From positions 181,007 through 245,006 of the forward strand of contig JABARS010000004.1 of NCBI GenBank assembly GCA_019187085.1: DNA of 64,000 bases, given 5' to 3'. Under the pieces are notes generated by a model that saw only the letters and a program-made list of their open reading frames with translations, did not search any database and was not told the origin of the DNA. Source of the stretch: Pseudorhodoplanes sp. GTDB lineage: Bacteria; Pseudomonadota; Alphaproteobacteria; Rhizobiales; Xanthobacteraceae. Numbering within the stretch: the stretch's first letter is position 1; the number at the start of each line of letters is the position of its first letter. Shown one piece after another: positions 17,249 to 26,007 of this stretch. The translations under genes were made by a program, and so were the position numbers.

Positions 17249-17569
17249 GAAGAGGCTCCGGATATTAAGCTTCGGGAATAGAAATCATTGAACGCGATAT
17301 ATAATCGTAAAACGTGATGGTTAATCGAGTATAAACGTGCGCGCGGCCATATTCAGACCGGTACGCAATCGTTAGGCGGGCACACGGGAGTTGTTGTCGC
17401 ATCTGGGGCATTGCGACCGGCAAAGTCCCTCTTGATAATCTGCGGCGATGCGCTAATTCGCAACAGTCCGACCGATCGCTGGGCGTACCTGCAATGATGC
17501 AAATGTCCCAGGCTGCACATTCGAATCCCGATTTATTCTCCGTGGGCGCGGAGTACGCTTTCGGCTCAG
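17249..17569. other. Divergent regulatory region between chemoreceptor and LysR gene
   Basis: No gene in these 321 bp. The first 90 bp are unusually AT-rich for this genome (gatatataatcg, tataaacg) and probably hold the chemoreceptor promoter. TTGC-N5-GCAA at 17411-17423 is a palindrome of the T-N11-A type that LysR proteins often bind, about 150 bp before the LysR start; binding is inference. Confidence 0.45.
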
Positions 17570-18466
17570 ATGAACGACATCACGCAATTCACGGGGAACA
17601 TCGGCACGGAGCTGTTGCGGACCTTCGTCACGCTCGTGGATACGCGCAGTTTCACGAAAACCGCCGCAAGGCTCGGCGTCTCGCAGCCCACCGTCAGCGG
17701 CCACATCAAGCGCCTGCAGGATCATCTCCAGATCGATCTGTTCGACCGCAGCGTGCCGGGCGTGCGCCTCACGCAGCAGGGCGAGATTGTGGCGAGCTAT
17801 GCGCGGCAGATCCTGTCCGTGCACGACGAATTGTTCGACCGCATCGAGCGCGGCAAGGCGGAGACGTTGCGCATCCGGATCGGCGTTCCCTACGAATTGC
17901 GCTGCTCGTCGATCGTGCCGGCGCTGGCGGCTTCCCGGGCGGAAGACCCGGAGCTGCATTTCGACATTCATCGCGACATTTCGGACAACCTGCTGCGCCA
18001 GCTCCATCAGGGCAATCTCGATGTCTGCATCGCGGTGACCGCGTTCGAGCCGGAGATGAAGACGGTCAGCCACTGGCGCGAGCCGATGTACTGGGTGAAC
18101 TCGCGGCAGTTTCCGTTGACGGCGACGAGCCCGCTTCCGGTCATCGCGCATGCGGCCGGATCGGTTTCGCGTGAAATCATGGTGTCGGCTTTGCGCGACG
18201 CCGGGATCGATTTCCGCGTCGTGCTGAGCGCGGAGCATGTGAGCGGAATCGTCGCAGCCATCGAGGAGGGGCTCGGCTATTCCGTGCTCAAGAAGTCGCA
18301 GATCGGCGGCGACCTCTGCGAGGTACCGGCCAATATCGGCCTGCCGCCGCTACGCGAGGCGCATTGGGGCGTCTATCTCGCCAACAACAGCCCGGCGGCC
18401 GACATGGACGGCCTGGCGAAAGCGCTGGGGCAGATCGTGATGCGCAACAGCCCGCGCAGGCGTTGA
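17570..18466 (+). CDS. LysR-family transcriptional regulator
   Basis: 298 residues. The N-terminal winged helix-turn-helix is clear: LLRTFVTLVDTRSFTKTAAR, LGVSQPTVSGHIKRLQDHL and LFDRS, residues 14-62. A periplasmic-binding-like effector domain follows (about 95-290). Target and inducer are unknown. It is divergent from the globin-coupled chemoreceptor and convergent with rlmB. LysR proteins often control a divergent neighbour, but there is no further evidence here that it regulates the chemoreceptor. Confidence 0.93.
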   Translation: MNDITQFTGNIGTELLRTFVTLVDTRSFTKTAARLGVSQPTVSGHIKRLQDHLQIDLFDRSVPGVRLTQQGEIVASYARQILSVHDELFDRIERGKAETLRIRIGVPYELRCSSIVPALAASRAEDPELHFDIHRDISDNLLRQLHQGNLDVCIAVTAFEPEMKTVSHWREPMYWVNSRQFPLTATSPLPVIAHAAGSVSREIMVSALRDAGIDFRVVLSAEHVSGIVAAIEEGLGYSVLKKSQIGGDLCEVPANIGLPPLREAHWGVYLANNSPAADMDGLAKALGQIVMRNSPRRR

Positions 18467-18492
18467 GCGGAACGCGGTCGCCGGGATCGGAT

Positions 18493-19380
18493 TCAGCGTC
18501 CTGCCGACAAGGCTCGCAACCGGCTGGTAGCGATATAGAGTGACAGCGCGGTCGCGTTCGAGACATTGAGGCTCTTGATTTCGCCGGGCAGGTCGAGCCG
18601 CGCGAGATGGTCGCAGGTCTGCCGGGTGAGCTGGCGCAGGCCCTTGCCCTCGGCGCCGAGCACGAGCGCAAGCGGCGCGGCCAGCGGCAGCGCCTCGAGC
18701 GGGTCCTCCGCCTCGCTGTCGAGCCCCACGGTGAGGAAGCCGCGCTCCTTGAGCGCCGCAAGGCCGCGCGCGAGGTTCTGCACGGTGACGACGGGCACGT
18801 ATTCGAGCGCCCCGGACGCCGCCTTCGCCAGCACCCCGGTCGCTTCCGGCGAATGGCGCGCGGTGGTCACGATCGCCCTGACCGCGAACGCCGCCGCGCT
18901 GCGCAGGATCGCGCCGACATTGTGCGGGTCGGTGATCTGGTCGAGCACGAGCACGATGCCGTCGCCGGGCAGTTCGGCGATGTCGGACGCGGCGAGCGGA
19001 TCGGCTTCCGCCAGCAGGCCGTTATGGACCGCATCGGCGGACAGCCGGCGGGCAATCTCGTCGGGGCGCACGGTCTCGTAACGGGGCAGGGCGAGGCCTT
19101 CCTCGGCGAGGCGGCGCGCGGCGTTCTCGGTCAGGAACAGCCTGCGGATCTGTCGCCGCGGATTTTCCAGCGCGGCCTTCACGCTGTGCCAGCCGTAGAG
19201 GATGACGGTGTCGTCGCCGGCGGCGGTGAAAACGCGCCCGCCCGGCGCGCCGTGCGTGTGGCCGTGCGGCTTTCCCCGGCCGCCGGCATGGGGCGGGCGC
19301 GGCCGGCGATGCTGCCGGCCGGCCGCCTGCGTACGGCCGTCCCGCGGCTTGCCGAATTTCGTTCCGTCGCGCTTTGGCAT
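18493..19380 (-). CDS. rlmB: 23S rRNA (guanosine-2'-O-)-methyltransferase, SPOUT/TrmH family
   Basis: About 295 residues from the ATG at 19380. After a basic, low-complexity first 55 residues (KRDGTKFGKPRDGRTQ, then many Arg, His and Gly), the substrate-binding domain starts at LYGWHSVKAALENPRRQIRR. The SPOUT catalytic domain has LDQITDPHNVGAILRSAAAF, LVLGAEGKGL and SLNVSNATALSLYIA, the knot motifs. The expected target is the 2'-O of G2251 of 23S rRNA, though other TrmH-family targets are possible. Starts 4 or 12 codons upstream are also in frame. It is the last gene before the tRNA/secE cluster. Confidence 0.88.
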   Translation of the reverse strand: MPKRDGTKFGKPRDGRTQAAGRQHRRPRPPHAGGRGKPHGHTHGAPGGRVFTAAGDDTVILYGWHSVKAALENPRRQIRRLFLTENAARRLAEEGLALPRYETVRPDEIARRLSADAVHNGLLAEADPLAASDIAELPGDGIVLVLDQITDPHNVGAILRSAAAFAVRAIVTTARHSPEATGVLAKAASGALEYVPVVTVQNLARGLAALKERGFLTVGLDSEAEDPLEALPLAAPLALVLGAEGKGLRQLTRQTCDHLARLDLPGEIKSLNVSNATALSLYIATSRLRALSAGR

Positions 19381-19451
19381 GACCGGTTTCATCTCACGGG
19401 CGGACGGGGTTGGCAATTTGCCGACCGGTCGCGAATCCGCTCGATTTCCGA

Positions 19452-19480
19452 TTGACTTGGCCGGCCATGGCCCCGATAAA
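19452..19480 (+). promoter_or_regulatory. Candidate sigma-70 promoter before tRNA-Tyr
   Basis: TTGACT (19452-19457) and GATAAA (19475-19480) are separated by 17 bp. Transcription would start about 60 bp before tRNA-Tyr. A second -10-like box (TATATT, about 19512) lies nearer, so the real start is open. Confidence 0.45.
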
Positions 19481-19550
19481 CCCGACCCGTTCCGGTGCCC
19501 GGTTTTACTTCTATATTAAGAAGTGTCCGGGCCTATGAAGGCCGGATCCC

Positions 19551-19635
19551 GGAGGGGTGCCCGAGTGGCTAAAGGGGACGGACTGTAAATCCGTTGGCTA
19601 CGCCTACGTTGGTTCGAATCCAACCCCCTCCACCA
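19551..19635 (+). tRNA. tRNA-Tyr (anticodon GTA)
   Basis: An 85-nt class II tRNA. The acceptor GGAGGGG pairs with CCCCTCC, discriminator A and encoded CCA. The anticodon loop CTGTAAA gives GTA. A long variable arm (GGCTACGCCTACG region) follows and the T loop has GGTTCGAATCC. Confidence 0.96.
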
Positions 19636-19750
19636 GCCTTTGCCTGCTTCGCAAGCGTCGGCTCGGCAAGCCGGCCGGAAGCCGGCAAGGCAAGCGGAGG
19701 CCGCCGCGCCGAAGTTGCGCAGCAACGCAGGCGGGCTAGGTTTTCCGGAT

Positions 19751-19824
19751 GCGGGTGTAGCTCAATGGTAGAGCAACAGCCTTCCAAGCTGATGACGAGG
19801 GTTCGATTCCCTTCACCCGCTCCA
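19751..19824 (+). tRNA. tRNA-Gly (anticodon TCC)
   Basis: A 74-nt cloverleaf with acceptor GCGGGTG/CACCCGC, encoded CCA, and anticodon loop CTTCCAA giving TCC, which reads GGA/GGG. It lies 115 bp downstream of tRNA-Tyr in the same direction. Confidence 0.96.
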
Positions 19825-19904
19825 TCCTTCCGCCGGTGACGGCCTGCGGCGAAAGACGGCGACCGACCGAAGACGGCAACCGACTGAAAACGGCAAGAAG
19901 ACGC

Positions 19905-19933
19905 GTGACGGCGGGCCCCGACATCCATATAAA
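19905..19933 (+). promoter_or_regulatory. Candidate promoter for tRNA-Trp
   Basis: GTGACG (19905-19910) and a strong TATAAA (19928-19933) are 17 bp apart. The expected transcription start, near 19940, is only about 5 nt before the mature tRNA-Trp. Confidence 0.55.
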
Positions 19934-19944
19934 GGCGCGCCGAT

Positions 19945-20021
19945 AGGAGTGTAGCTCAACTGGCTAGAGCACCGGTCTCCAAAACCGGGGGTTGGGGGTT
20001 CGAGTCCCTCCACTCCTGCCA
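19945..20021 (+). tRNA. tRNA-Trp (anticodon CCA)
   Basis: A 77-nt cloverleaf: acceptor AGGAGTG/CACTCCT, discriminator G, encoded CCA, and anticodon loop TCTCCAAAA reading UGG. In many proteobacteria tRNA-Trp directly precedes secE; here a toxin-antitoxin pair on the other strand lies between them. Confidence 0.96.
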
Positions 20022-20051
20022 GCGGCTCCAGAAACGGCGTCTTTGCACGGC

Positions 20052-20477
20052 TCAGGTAATCCGGAATTCGACTTCCTTGCCCAGCGCGCGGAAGGCGTTC
20101 TCAATCTGATCCGTCTTCGACGCATGGTCGAGGCGGAACAGCCGGTCCACCGTCTCGCGTGGTTTTCCCATCCGGCGTGCGAGTTCGGCACGGGTCTTCA
20201 CTTCGGATCGGCGCAGTTCGTTGTAGAGCTGAACTTTCATGGCCGTCATGATCGGAAGCCGTGCGAACAGCTTGCCCCGCCGGCTGCCGGCATCGTCGGG
20301 CGCGGGGATGTCCTGACCGTCGGCGAAGCGCGCCGCGATGGCTTCCTCGATCGCGGCCGTGCCGCGCGCAACAGCGTCCTCCGGCCCATCCGCAAAAGTT
20401 GTCACCTCCGGAAAGGCCGGGCAGGTGACAAGAAGCGTGCCGTTGTCGTCTTGCTCGGTGTGCAGGCGGTAGATCAT
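20052..20477 (-). CDS. hicB: HicB-type antitoxin
   Basis: 141 residues. The N-terminal degraded RNase-H-like HicB fold is seen in DNGTLLVTCPAFPEVTTFAD and EDAVARGTAAIEEAI. The C-terminal part is a DNA-binding helix-turn-helix (KTRAELARRMGKPRETVDRL), so it can both neutralise HicA and repress the operon. It overlaps the upstream hicA stop by 4 bp (ATGA), typical translational coupling; HicA is encoded first. The pair lies between tRNA-Trp and secE on the strand opposite to them. Confidence 0.9.
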   Translation of the reverse strand: MIYRLHTEQDDNGTLLVTCPAFPEVTTFADGPEDAVARGTAAIEEAIAARFADGQDIPAPDDAGSRRGKLFARLPIMTAMKVQLYNELRRSEVKTRAELARRMGKPRETVDRLFRLDHASKTDQIENAFRALGKEVEFRIT

Positions 20478-20662
20478 TTCAGTCCCAAATCCTTGAGTAT
20501 TTTGTTCACGAGGCCCTTGCCGAGTTCCTTGCCTTGCCCGTGCATCGGAAGCTGGGTCTTACGCTCGCCGCGCCGCACGGTGATATGACCGGACCCGCCC
20601 TTGTGGGTTTCAAACGTGCAGCCCTTGGCCGCGAGGAGTTTCTTCAGCTCCTGTGCTCTCAT
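20474..20662 (-). CDS. hicA: HicA-type mRNA interferase toxin
   Basis: 62 residues from the ATG at 20662. It has the small double-stranded-RNA-binding-like fold: RAQELKKLLAAKGCTFETHKG, then GSGHITVRRGERKTQLPMHG with the catalytic histidine in GSGH, and GLVNKILKDLGL at the end. Cleaves mRNA when HicB is degraded. The 27-residue upstream in-frame extension overlaps the operator and is not favoured. An operator-like palindrome lies 24 bp upstream. Confidence 0.9.
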   Translation of the reverse strand: MRAQELKKLLAAKGCTFETHKGGSGHITVRRGERKTQLPMHGQGKELGKGLVNKILKDLGLK

Positions 20663-20685
20663 AAGAAATATAGGACTCCACATAA

Positions 20686-20701
20686 GTGTTGAAGTCAACA
20701 C
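20686..20701. promoter_or_regulatory. Palindromic operator candidate of hicAB
   Basis: GTGTTGA-AG-TCAACAC is a perfect 16-bp palindrome 24 bp upstream of the hicA start. It is flanked by further AAGTGT half-sites (20685, 20703). The AT-rich stretch around it (20663-20712) contrasts with the GC-rich neighbourhood and should hold the promoter. HicB binding is inferred from its helix-turn-helix. Confidence 0.65.
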
Positions 20702-20953
20702 AAGTGTAGAATTTCCTGAAGGTCCCTCTGCCCTCCGGGCCACCCCCCATCCGACCCCGCGCTTGCTTTTCCGGTCCCGAAGCGATAGTTAGTCGCCACG
20801 CGCAGCGGCCCGGCAACGGACTTCCGCGGTGCCACAGAACCCCAAAAAACGGGCGTCCTTGTCAGTCTGGTCCTGATCGCAGGGACAGGCGCGCCGGACC
20901 CATGTTTTTCGGGCCTATGTCTTCAACATGCTTCAAGCAGCGCCGGAAGATCG

Positions 20954-21151
20954 ATGGCCAAATTCAGCCCATTCAAGTTCCTGCAGGAAGTCCGCTCGGA
21001 AACCGAGAAGGTGACCTGGCCCACCCGGCGCGAGACCGCGGTCACGACCATCATGGTCTTCATCATGGTGGCGGTGGCGTCGGTGTTCTTTCTGGTCGCC
21101 GACCAGATCATCCGCTTTGCCGTGACCTTCGTCCTCGGGATCGGAAGCTGA
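20954..21151 (+). CDS. secE: Preprotein translocase subunit SecE
   Basis: 65 residues, the short single-span form. A conserved amphipathic segment FKFLQEVRSETEKVTWPTRRE precedes one transmembrane helix at about residues 33-60. It clamps SecY in the inner membrane. The gene lies 6 bp before nusG, the standard arrangement. The normal upstream neighbour, tRNA-Trp, is displaced by hicAB. Confidence 0.97.
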   Translation: MAKFSPFKFLQEVRSETEKVTWPTRRETAVTTIMVFIMVAVASVFFLVADQIIRFAVTFVLGIGS

Positions 21152-21157
21152 GGCGGC

Positions 21158-21694
21158 ATGACCATGGCGAAACGCTGGTACATCGTCCACGCTTATTCGA
21201 ACTTCGAGAAGAAGGTCGCCGAGAGCATTCGCGAACAGGCCAAGCAGCGCGGCCTCGAGGACAAGTTCGAGGAAGTGCTGGTGCCGACCGAGAAGGTCAC
21301 CGAGGTGCGCCGCGGCCGCAAGGTCGATGCCGAGCGCAAGTTTTTCCCGGGCTACGTGCTCGTCAAGTGCGAGCTGACCGACGAGGTCTATCACCTCATC
21401 AAGAACACGCCCAAGGTCACCGGTTTCCTCGGCGCCGACAACAAGCCGATGCCGATCTCCGAGGCCGAGGCCGGACGCATCCTGCACCAGGTGCAGGAGG
21501 GCATCGAGCGGCCCAAGCCCTCGATCACGTTCGAGGTCGGCGAGCAGGTGCGTGTGTCGGACGGGCCGTTCGCCTCGTTCAACGGCGTGGTCGAGGAAGT
21601 CGACGACGCGCGCTCGCGCGTGAAGGTCGCGGTGTCGATCTTCGGCCGCGCGACCCCGGTCGAGCTGGAATTCGGGCAGGTGGAGAAGCTTTAA
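21158..21694 (+). CDS. nusG: Transcription termination/antitermination factor NusG
   Basis: 178 residues. The NGN domain is seen in RWYIVHAYSNFEKKVAESI and KFFPGYVLVKCELTDEVYHL, and the KOW domain in GEQVRVSDGPFASFNGVVEE. NusG binds RNA polymerase, Rho and S10, coupling transcription to translation. The start ATG 21158 is followed by a second ATG two codons later. A palindromic repeat element separates it from rplK. Confidence 0.97.
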   Translation: MTMAKRWYIVHAYSNFEKKVAESIREQAKQRGLEDKFEEVLVPTEKVTEVRRGRKVDAERKFFPGYVLVKCELTDEVYHLIKNTPKVTGFLGADNKPMPISEAEAGRILHQVQEGIERPKPSITFEVGEQVRVSDGPFASFNGVVEEVDDARSRVKVAVSIFGRATPVELEFGQVEKL

Positions 21695-21703
21695 CGTCTT
21701 TTT

Positions 21704-21837
21704 CCTCTCCCCGCTTGCGGGGAGAGGTCGCCATCCGAGCGATAGCGAGGATGGCGGGTGAGGGGGACTTTCAGCGAGCCCGGGTTTTCGGCTACATGTC
21801 CCTCGTCCCGATCCTCTCCCCGCAAGCGGGAAGAGGG
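21704..21837. repeat. Palindromic intergenic element, copy A (nusG-rplK)
   Basis: 134 bp. It begins with the hairpin arms CCTCTCCCCGC/GCGGGGAGAGG (21704-21727), has a second hairpin with arms CGCCATCC/GGATGGCG, then GGGTGAGGGG, a central unpaired part, CCCTCGTCCCGA, and ends with CCTCTCCCCGC-AA-GCGGGAAGAGGG. The two ends are reverse complements of each other, so the whole is one large imperfect palindrome. Two further copies occur (31869-31967 and 41794-41907). Confidence 0.88.
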
Positions 21838-21933
21838 AAAAGAACCGTGGAAGGTGAAGGCGGTTCGCCAGACCGCCGGGATCCGCACCACGGACCCTGA
21901 AACCGGCCGGCAACGGCCAACAGGAGTGTATCA

Positions 21934-22365
21934 ATGGCGAAGAAAATCACCGGCTATGTGAAATTGCAGGTGCCGGCCGGGGCGGCCAATCCGTCGCCGC
22001 CGATCGGCCCCGCGCTCGGCCAGCGCGGTCTCAACATCATGGAATTCTGCAAGGCGTTCAACGCCGCCACCCAGAAGCTCGAAAAGAACATGCCGATCCC
22101 GGTCACGATCACCGTGTACCAGGACCGTTCCTTCACCTTCGAGATGAAGCAGGCGCCCGTGTCCTATTTCATCAAGAAGGCCGCCAAGCTCGAAAGCGGA
22201 TCGAAGGCGCCGGGCCGCGACAAGGCCGGCAAGATCACCATGGCGCAGGTCAAGGAGATCGCCGAGCAGAAGATGAAGGACCTCAACTGCGATACGCTCG
22301 AGGCGGCCATGAAGATGGTCGAAGGCTCCGCCCGCTCGATGGGCATCGACGTGGTGGGAGGCTGA
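21934..22365 (+). CDS. rplK: 50S ribosomal protein L11
   Basis: 143 residues. [20 protein letters not shown] and [20 protein letters not shown] are diagnostic. L11 forms the base of the L7/L12 stalk and binds 23S rRNA at the GTPase-associated centre. AGGAGTG precedes the start. It is followed by rplA after 2 bp. Confidence 0.98.
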   Translation: MAKKITGYVKLQVPAGAANPSPPIGPALGQRGLNIMEFCKAFNAATQKLEKNMPIPVTITVYQDRSFTFEMKQAPVSYFIKKAAKLESGSKAPGRDKAGKITMAQVKEIAEQKMKDLNCDTLEAAMKMVEGSARSMGIDVVGG

Positions 22366-22367
22366 CC

Positions 22368-23069
<702 letters not shown>

Positions 23070-23092
23070 CAAGACCGCAGGTTCAATGAACG

Positions 23093-23118
23093 AAGGCCGG
23101 GCGCGAGCCCGGCCTTTT
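23093..23118. terminator. Intrinsic terminator between rplA and the MarR gene
   Basis: AAGGCCGGGC (23093-23102) pairs with GCCCGGCCTT (23107-23116) around a GCGA tetraloop and is followed by T4. It ends the rplKA transcript and, with its A-rich 5' side, probably the convergent MarR transcript too. Confidence 0.9.
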
Positions 23119-23120
23119 CA

Positions 23121-23600
23121 TCATGCGCGCCGTGTCGCGCGCGTGGCCGGCCGCAGCGGCGCGCGGCTGAGCTCGTTGCCGGCCGCGATCGCCTTCGTCA
23201 GAAGCCGCATAAGCTCCTTCGCTTCGCCTGCGGTGAGCCCGCGCAGCATCGCCCGTTGGGCGGCGACCACCGCGGGCTCGATCGCGCGCAACGTGCGCCG
23301 TCCCGCGGCCGTGATCTGCAAGGCATGCGCGCGCCGGTCGCGGCGGCACGGCTGGCGCACCAGCAGGCCCTTCTGCACCAGCCGGTCGACGACGCCGGTG
23401 ATCGTCGTGCGGTCGTAGGCGATCGTGCCGGCGAGCGTCGCCTGGTCGATCCCCGGATGGGCGGCGACCGCGGTGAGGGCGGCATATTGCACGGGCGTGA
23501 GGTCGTAGCCGGCGCTCTCGATCTCGGCATGGAAGACCGCGACCGCGATCTGCTGAAACCGCCGCGCCAGATGGCCCGGCTTGTCTGCAAGGGTCTTCAC
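23121..23600 (-). CDS. MarR-family regulator, MobR-like
   Basis: 159 residues with the winged helix core: DLTPVQYAALTAVAAHPGID, DRTTITGVVDRLVQKGLLVR (recognition helix) and RRDRRAHALQITAAGRRTL (wing). It is divergent from a MobA-type 3-hydroxybenzoate hydroxylase, the arrangement known in Comamonas testosteroni where the MarR protein MobR represses mobA and is released by 3-hydroxybenzoate. The same role is inferred here from family, position and a palindrome in the shared promoter. It lies convergent with rplA inside the ribosomal cluster. Confidence 0.88.
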   Translation of the reverse strand: MKTLADKPGHLARRFQQIAVAVFHAEIESAGYDLTPVQYAALTAVAAHPGIDQATLAGTIAYDRTTITGVVDRLVQKGLLVRQPCRRDRRAHALQITAAGRRTLRAIEPAVVAAQRAMLRGLTAGEAKELMRLLTKAIAAGNELSRAPLRPATRATRRA

Positions 23601-23621
23601 CGGATCCTCCCGGATGGCGAT

Positions 23622-23656
23622 TTGACACGTATACTGATAGTCAGCATACTTATCAA
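23622..23656. promoter_or_regulatory. Overlapping divergent promoters with MarR-type operator
   Basis: On the + strand TTGACA (23622-23627) and CATACT (23645-23650) are 17 bp apart. On the - strand TTGATA (complement of 23651-23656) and TATACG (complement of 23628-23633) are also 17 bp apart. The two promoters occupy the same DNA. Within it, GTATACTGA-TAG-TCAGCATAC (23629-23649) is a palindrome with one mismatch. One dimeric regulator bound here would shut both promoters, which fits a self-regulating MarR repressor. Confidence 0.78.
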
Positions 23657-23712
23657 ATATTTCATGCCGTCCGGCGGGCGCATGCGTCCGCGAAGGAGGG
23701 AGGGGAGGTCAC

Positions 23713-25635
23713 GTGCAGTTCCACCTGAACGGCTTTCAGCCCGGCGATCCCGAAATCGCCGATCCCGCCGAGCGCATTCCCGCGCCGGGAGCGGACGGCG
23801 CGCTGCCCGCCGAAGTCGACGTGCTGATCGTCGGCTGCGGGCCGGCCGGGCTGACGCTGGCGGCGCAACTGAGCGCCTTTGCCGACATCAGGACCTGCAT
23901 CGTCGAGCAGAAATCGGGCCCGCTGCTGCGCGGCCAGGCCGACGGCATCGCGTGCCGGACGGTGGAGATGTTCGAGGCCTTCGGCTTCAGCGAGCGCGTG
24001 CTCAAGGAAGCCTGCTGGATCAACGAGACGACCTTCTGGAAACCGGACGAGAAGAACCCGCAGAATATCGCGCGCAGCGGCCGCGTGCAGGACGTCGAGG
24101 ACGGCCTGTCGGAGTTCCCGCACGTGGTGCTCAACCAGGCGCGGGTGCACGATTTCTATCTCGACGTGATGCGCCGCTCGCCCGCGAAGCTGAAGCCCTA
24201 TTACAACCGGCGTCTGGTCGATCTGCAGATCGCCGCGGAGACCGCCGGCGGCAATGCCGATCCCTGTCGCGTCACCGCGCGGCTCGAGCCGGCCGAGCCG
24301 GTGCAGGGCGGCCGGCCCGAAACGGTGAAGGCGCGCTACGTGGTCGGCTGCGACGGCGCGCGCAGCGCGGTGCGCAAATCGATCGGGCGCGCCTTGCACG
24401 GCGATTCCGCCAATCATGCCTGGGGCGTGATGGACGTGCTGGCGGTGACCGATTTTCCCGACGTGCGGTTCAAGACGCTGGTCCAGTCGGCGAACGAAGG
24501 CAGCAGCATCATCATTCCGCGCGAAGGCGGCTATCTGTTCCGTCTCTATATCGAGCTCGACAAGCTCGCCGCCGGCGAGCGCGTCGCAAACCGCAGCATC
24601 ACCTCCGACCACCTGATCGCGGCGGCGCAGCGCATCTTCCGGCCCTATACGTTCGACGTGAAAGAGGTCGCCTGGTGGTCGGTGTACGAGATCGGCCAGC
24701 GCCTGTGCGACAAGTTCGACGACGTTCCGGACGCGCAGGCCGGAACGCGCCTGCCGTGCGTCTTCATCGCGGGCGATGCCTGCCACACCCACAGCCCGAA
24801 GGCCGGGCAGGGCATGAACGTCTCCATGCAGGACGGGTTCAATCTCGGCTGGAAGCTCGCCTCCGTGCTGCGCGGGCGTTGCGCGCCGCATCTGTTGCAT
24901 TCCTATTCGGCGGAGCGGCAGGCCATCGCCAGGGAACTGATCGATTTCGACCGCGAATGGGCGGCGCTGCTCGCCTCCAGCCACGGCTTCGATGCGGCCA
25001 GGACGCAGCAATATTTCGTGCAGCACGGCCGCTATACCGCAGGCACGGCCGCGCACTATCGGCCCTCGCTTCTCACCGGCGACGCGGCGCACCAGCATCT
25101 CGCCAAGGGCCTGACGATCGGGATGCGGTTTCATTCCGCGCCGGTCGTGCGCGTTACGGACGCCAAGCCCCTCCATCTCGGTCATGTCGTCAAGGCCGAC
25201 GGCCGCTGGCGTCTTTTCGCCTTTGCCGGCGCGGGAGATCCGGCCGCGCCTGATTCCGGCCTTCGCGCGCTGTGCGGCTTTTTGTCGGAAGCCCCGCAGT
25301 CGCCGGTGCGCAGATACACCCGCCCGGACGAGGACATCGACGCGGTGATCGACGTGCGCGCGGTTTTCCAGCAGCATCATCGCGAGATCGTCCTCGAGGC
25401 CATGCCGACCTTCCTGTTGCCGCAGAAGGGACGGTTCAGGCTGCGCGACTACGAGAAGATGTTCTGCGCCGACAGGAAGAGCGGCCGGGACATATTCGAG
25501 ATGCGCGGCATCGACCGCGAGCGCGGCTGCATGGTCATCGTGCGGCCGGATCAGTTCGTGGCCCATGTGCTGCCGCTCGACGCGCATGCGCAACTCGCCG
25601 CCTTCTTCGATGGGTTCATGACGCAGGCCGGCTGA
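23713..25635 (+). CDS. mobA: 3-hydroxybenzoate 4-monooxygenase, MobA-like flavoprotein
   Basis: 640 residues, the same length class as the Comamonas testosteroni enzyme, which I recall as beginning with nearly the same MQFHLNGF sequence. FAD-binding motifs: VLIVGCGPAGLTLAAQ, YVVGCDGARSAVRKSIG, and FIAGDACHTHSPKAGQGMN. A C-terminal thioredoxin-like domain (about 480-640) is typical of the phenol hydroxylase class. Expected reaction: NADPH-dependent hydroxylation of 3-hydroxybenzoate to protocatechuate. No protocatechuate ring-cleavage genes lie in the window. Start ATG 23713 is preceded by ggagggaggggag. A closely related phenol hydroxylase with another substrate remains possible. Confidence 0.9.
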   Translation: MQFHLNGFQPGDPEIADPAERIPAPGADGALPAEVDVLIVGCGPAGLTLAAQLSAFADIRTCIVEQKSGPLLRGQADGIACRTVEMFEAFGFSERVLKEACWINETTFWKPDEKNPQNIARSGRVQDVEDGLSEFPHVVLNQARVHDFYLDVMRRSPAKLKPYYNRRLVDLQIAAETAGGNADPCRVTARLEPAEPVQGGRPETVKARYVVGCDGARSAVRKSIGRALHGDSANHAWGVMDVLAVTDFPDVRFKTLVQSANEGSSIIIPREGGYLFRLYIELDKLAAGERVANRSITSDHLIAAAQRIFRPYTFDVKEVAWWSVYEIGQRLCDKFDDVPDAQAGTRLPCVFIAGDACHTHSPKAGQGMNVSMQDGFNLGWKLASVLRGRCAPHLLHSYSAERQAIARELIDFDREWAALLASSHGFDAARTQQYFVQHGRYTAGTAAHYRPSLLTGDAAHQHLAKGLTIGMRFHSAPVVRVTDAKPLHLGHVVKADGRWRLFAFAGAGDPAAPDSGLRALCGFLSEAPQSPVRRYTRPDEDIDAVIDVRAVFQQHHREIVLEAMPTFLLPQKGRFRLRDYEKMFCADRKSGRDIFEMRGIDRERGCMVIVRPDQFVAHVLPLDAHAQLAAFFDGFMTQAG

Positions 25636-25667
25636 TCGGACCGTTAGCGTCCGTCCATGCAGGAAAG

Positions 25668-25693
25668 AAGCCGGGCCGGTCGCCGGGCTTTTT
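25668..25693 (+). terminator. Probable terminator after mobA
   Basis: AAGCCGG (25668-25674) pairs with CCGGGCTT (25683-25690) with one bulged G, then T5. It lies 33 bp after the mobA stop. Confidence 0.65.
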
Positions 25694-25860
25694 CGCTTTC
25701 GCGTCGTTGCAGGCGGCCGCGTGCCGCTTAATCGTCTGCGGCCGTGATTGCGCTGTGATCGGGATTTCCGTTGCAGTGTTCGCCAAAATCTTGGCGTCTC
25801 TTTCCATCTTGTCGAAATCGACGATCGGGGCGGCATCTTCCTCGGCGTAATAGCCCTGCA

Positions 25861-26007
25861 GCCGCATCCAAGGTGGACCTGGGCGACACCGGCGTTGATT
25901 TCCGCATTCCGCTCGTATTCGGAGCCGGGGCAACCACCCAGCGCGCGACATAGGACGACTCGTTCTGGGTGACGCGGGTCGGTCTTACCTATCGCTTCGG
26001 AGGCTGA
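25861..26007 (+). pseudogene. Degenerate 3' fragment resembling an outer-membrane beta-barrel gene
   Basis: One frame reads ASKVDLGDTGVDFRIPLVFG, then an in-frame TAG, then DDSFWVTRVGLTYRFGG and a TGA. The alternating pattern and the ending with an aromatic residue near the C-terminus (TYRFGG) look like the last strands of an outer-membrane barrel. There is no start or upstream part, so this would be a remnant. The evidence is only compositional; it could be chance. The rest of the region 25694-26068 holds no gene I can support. Confidence 0.35.

Noticed and set aside
19636..19944. Genes between the tRNAs
   Set aside because: Open frames here pass through tRNA sequences on either strand and have no protein character.
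25616..25951. 111-codon frame on the - strand after mobA
   Set aside because: It covers the mobA stop and its terminator; sequence is mixed-composition with no signal or family. An inner start at MRLQGYYAEED could be a small protein, but support is too weak.
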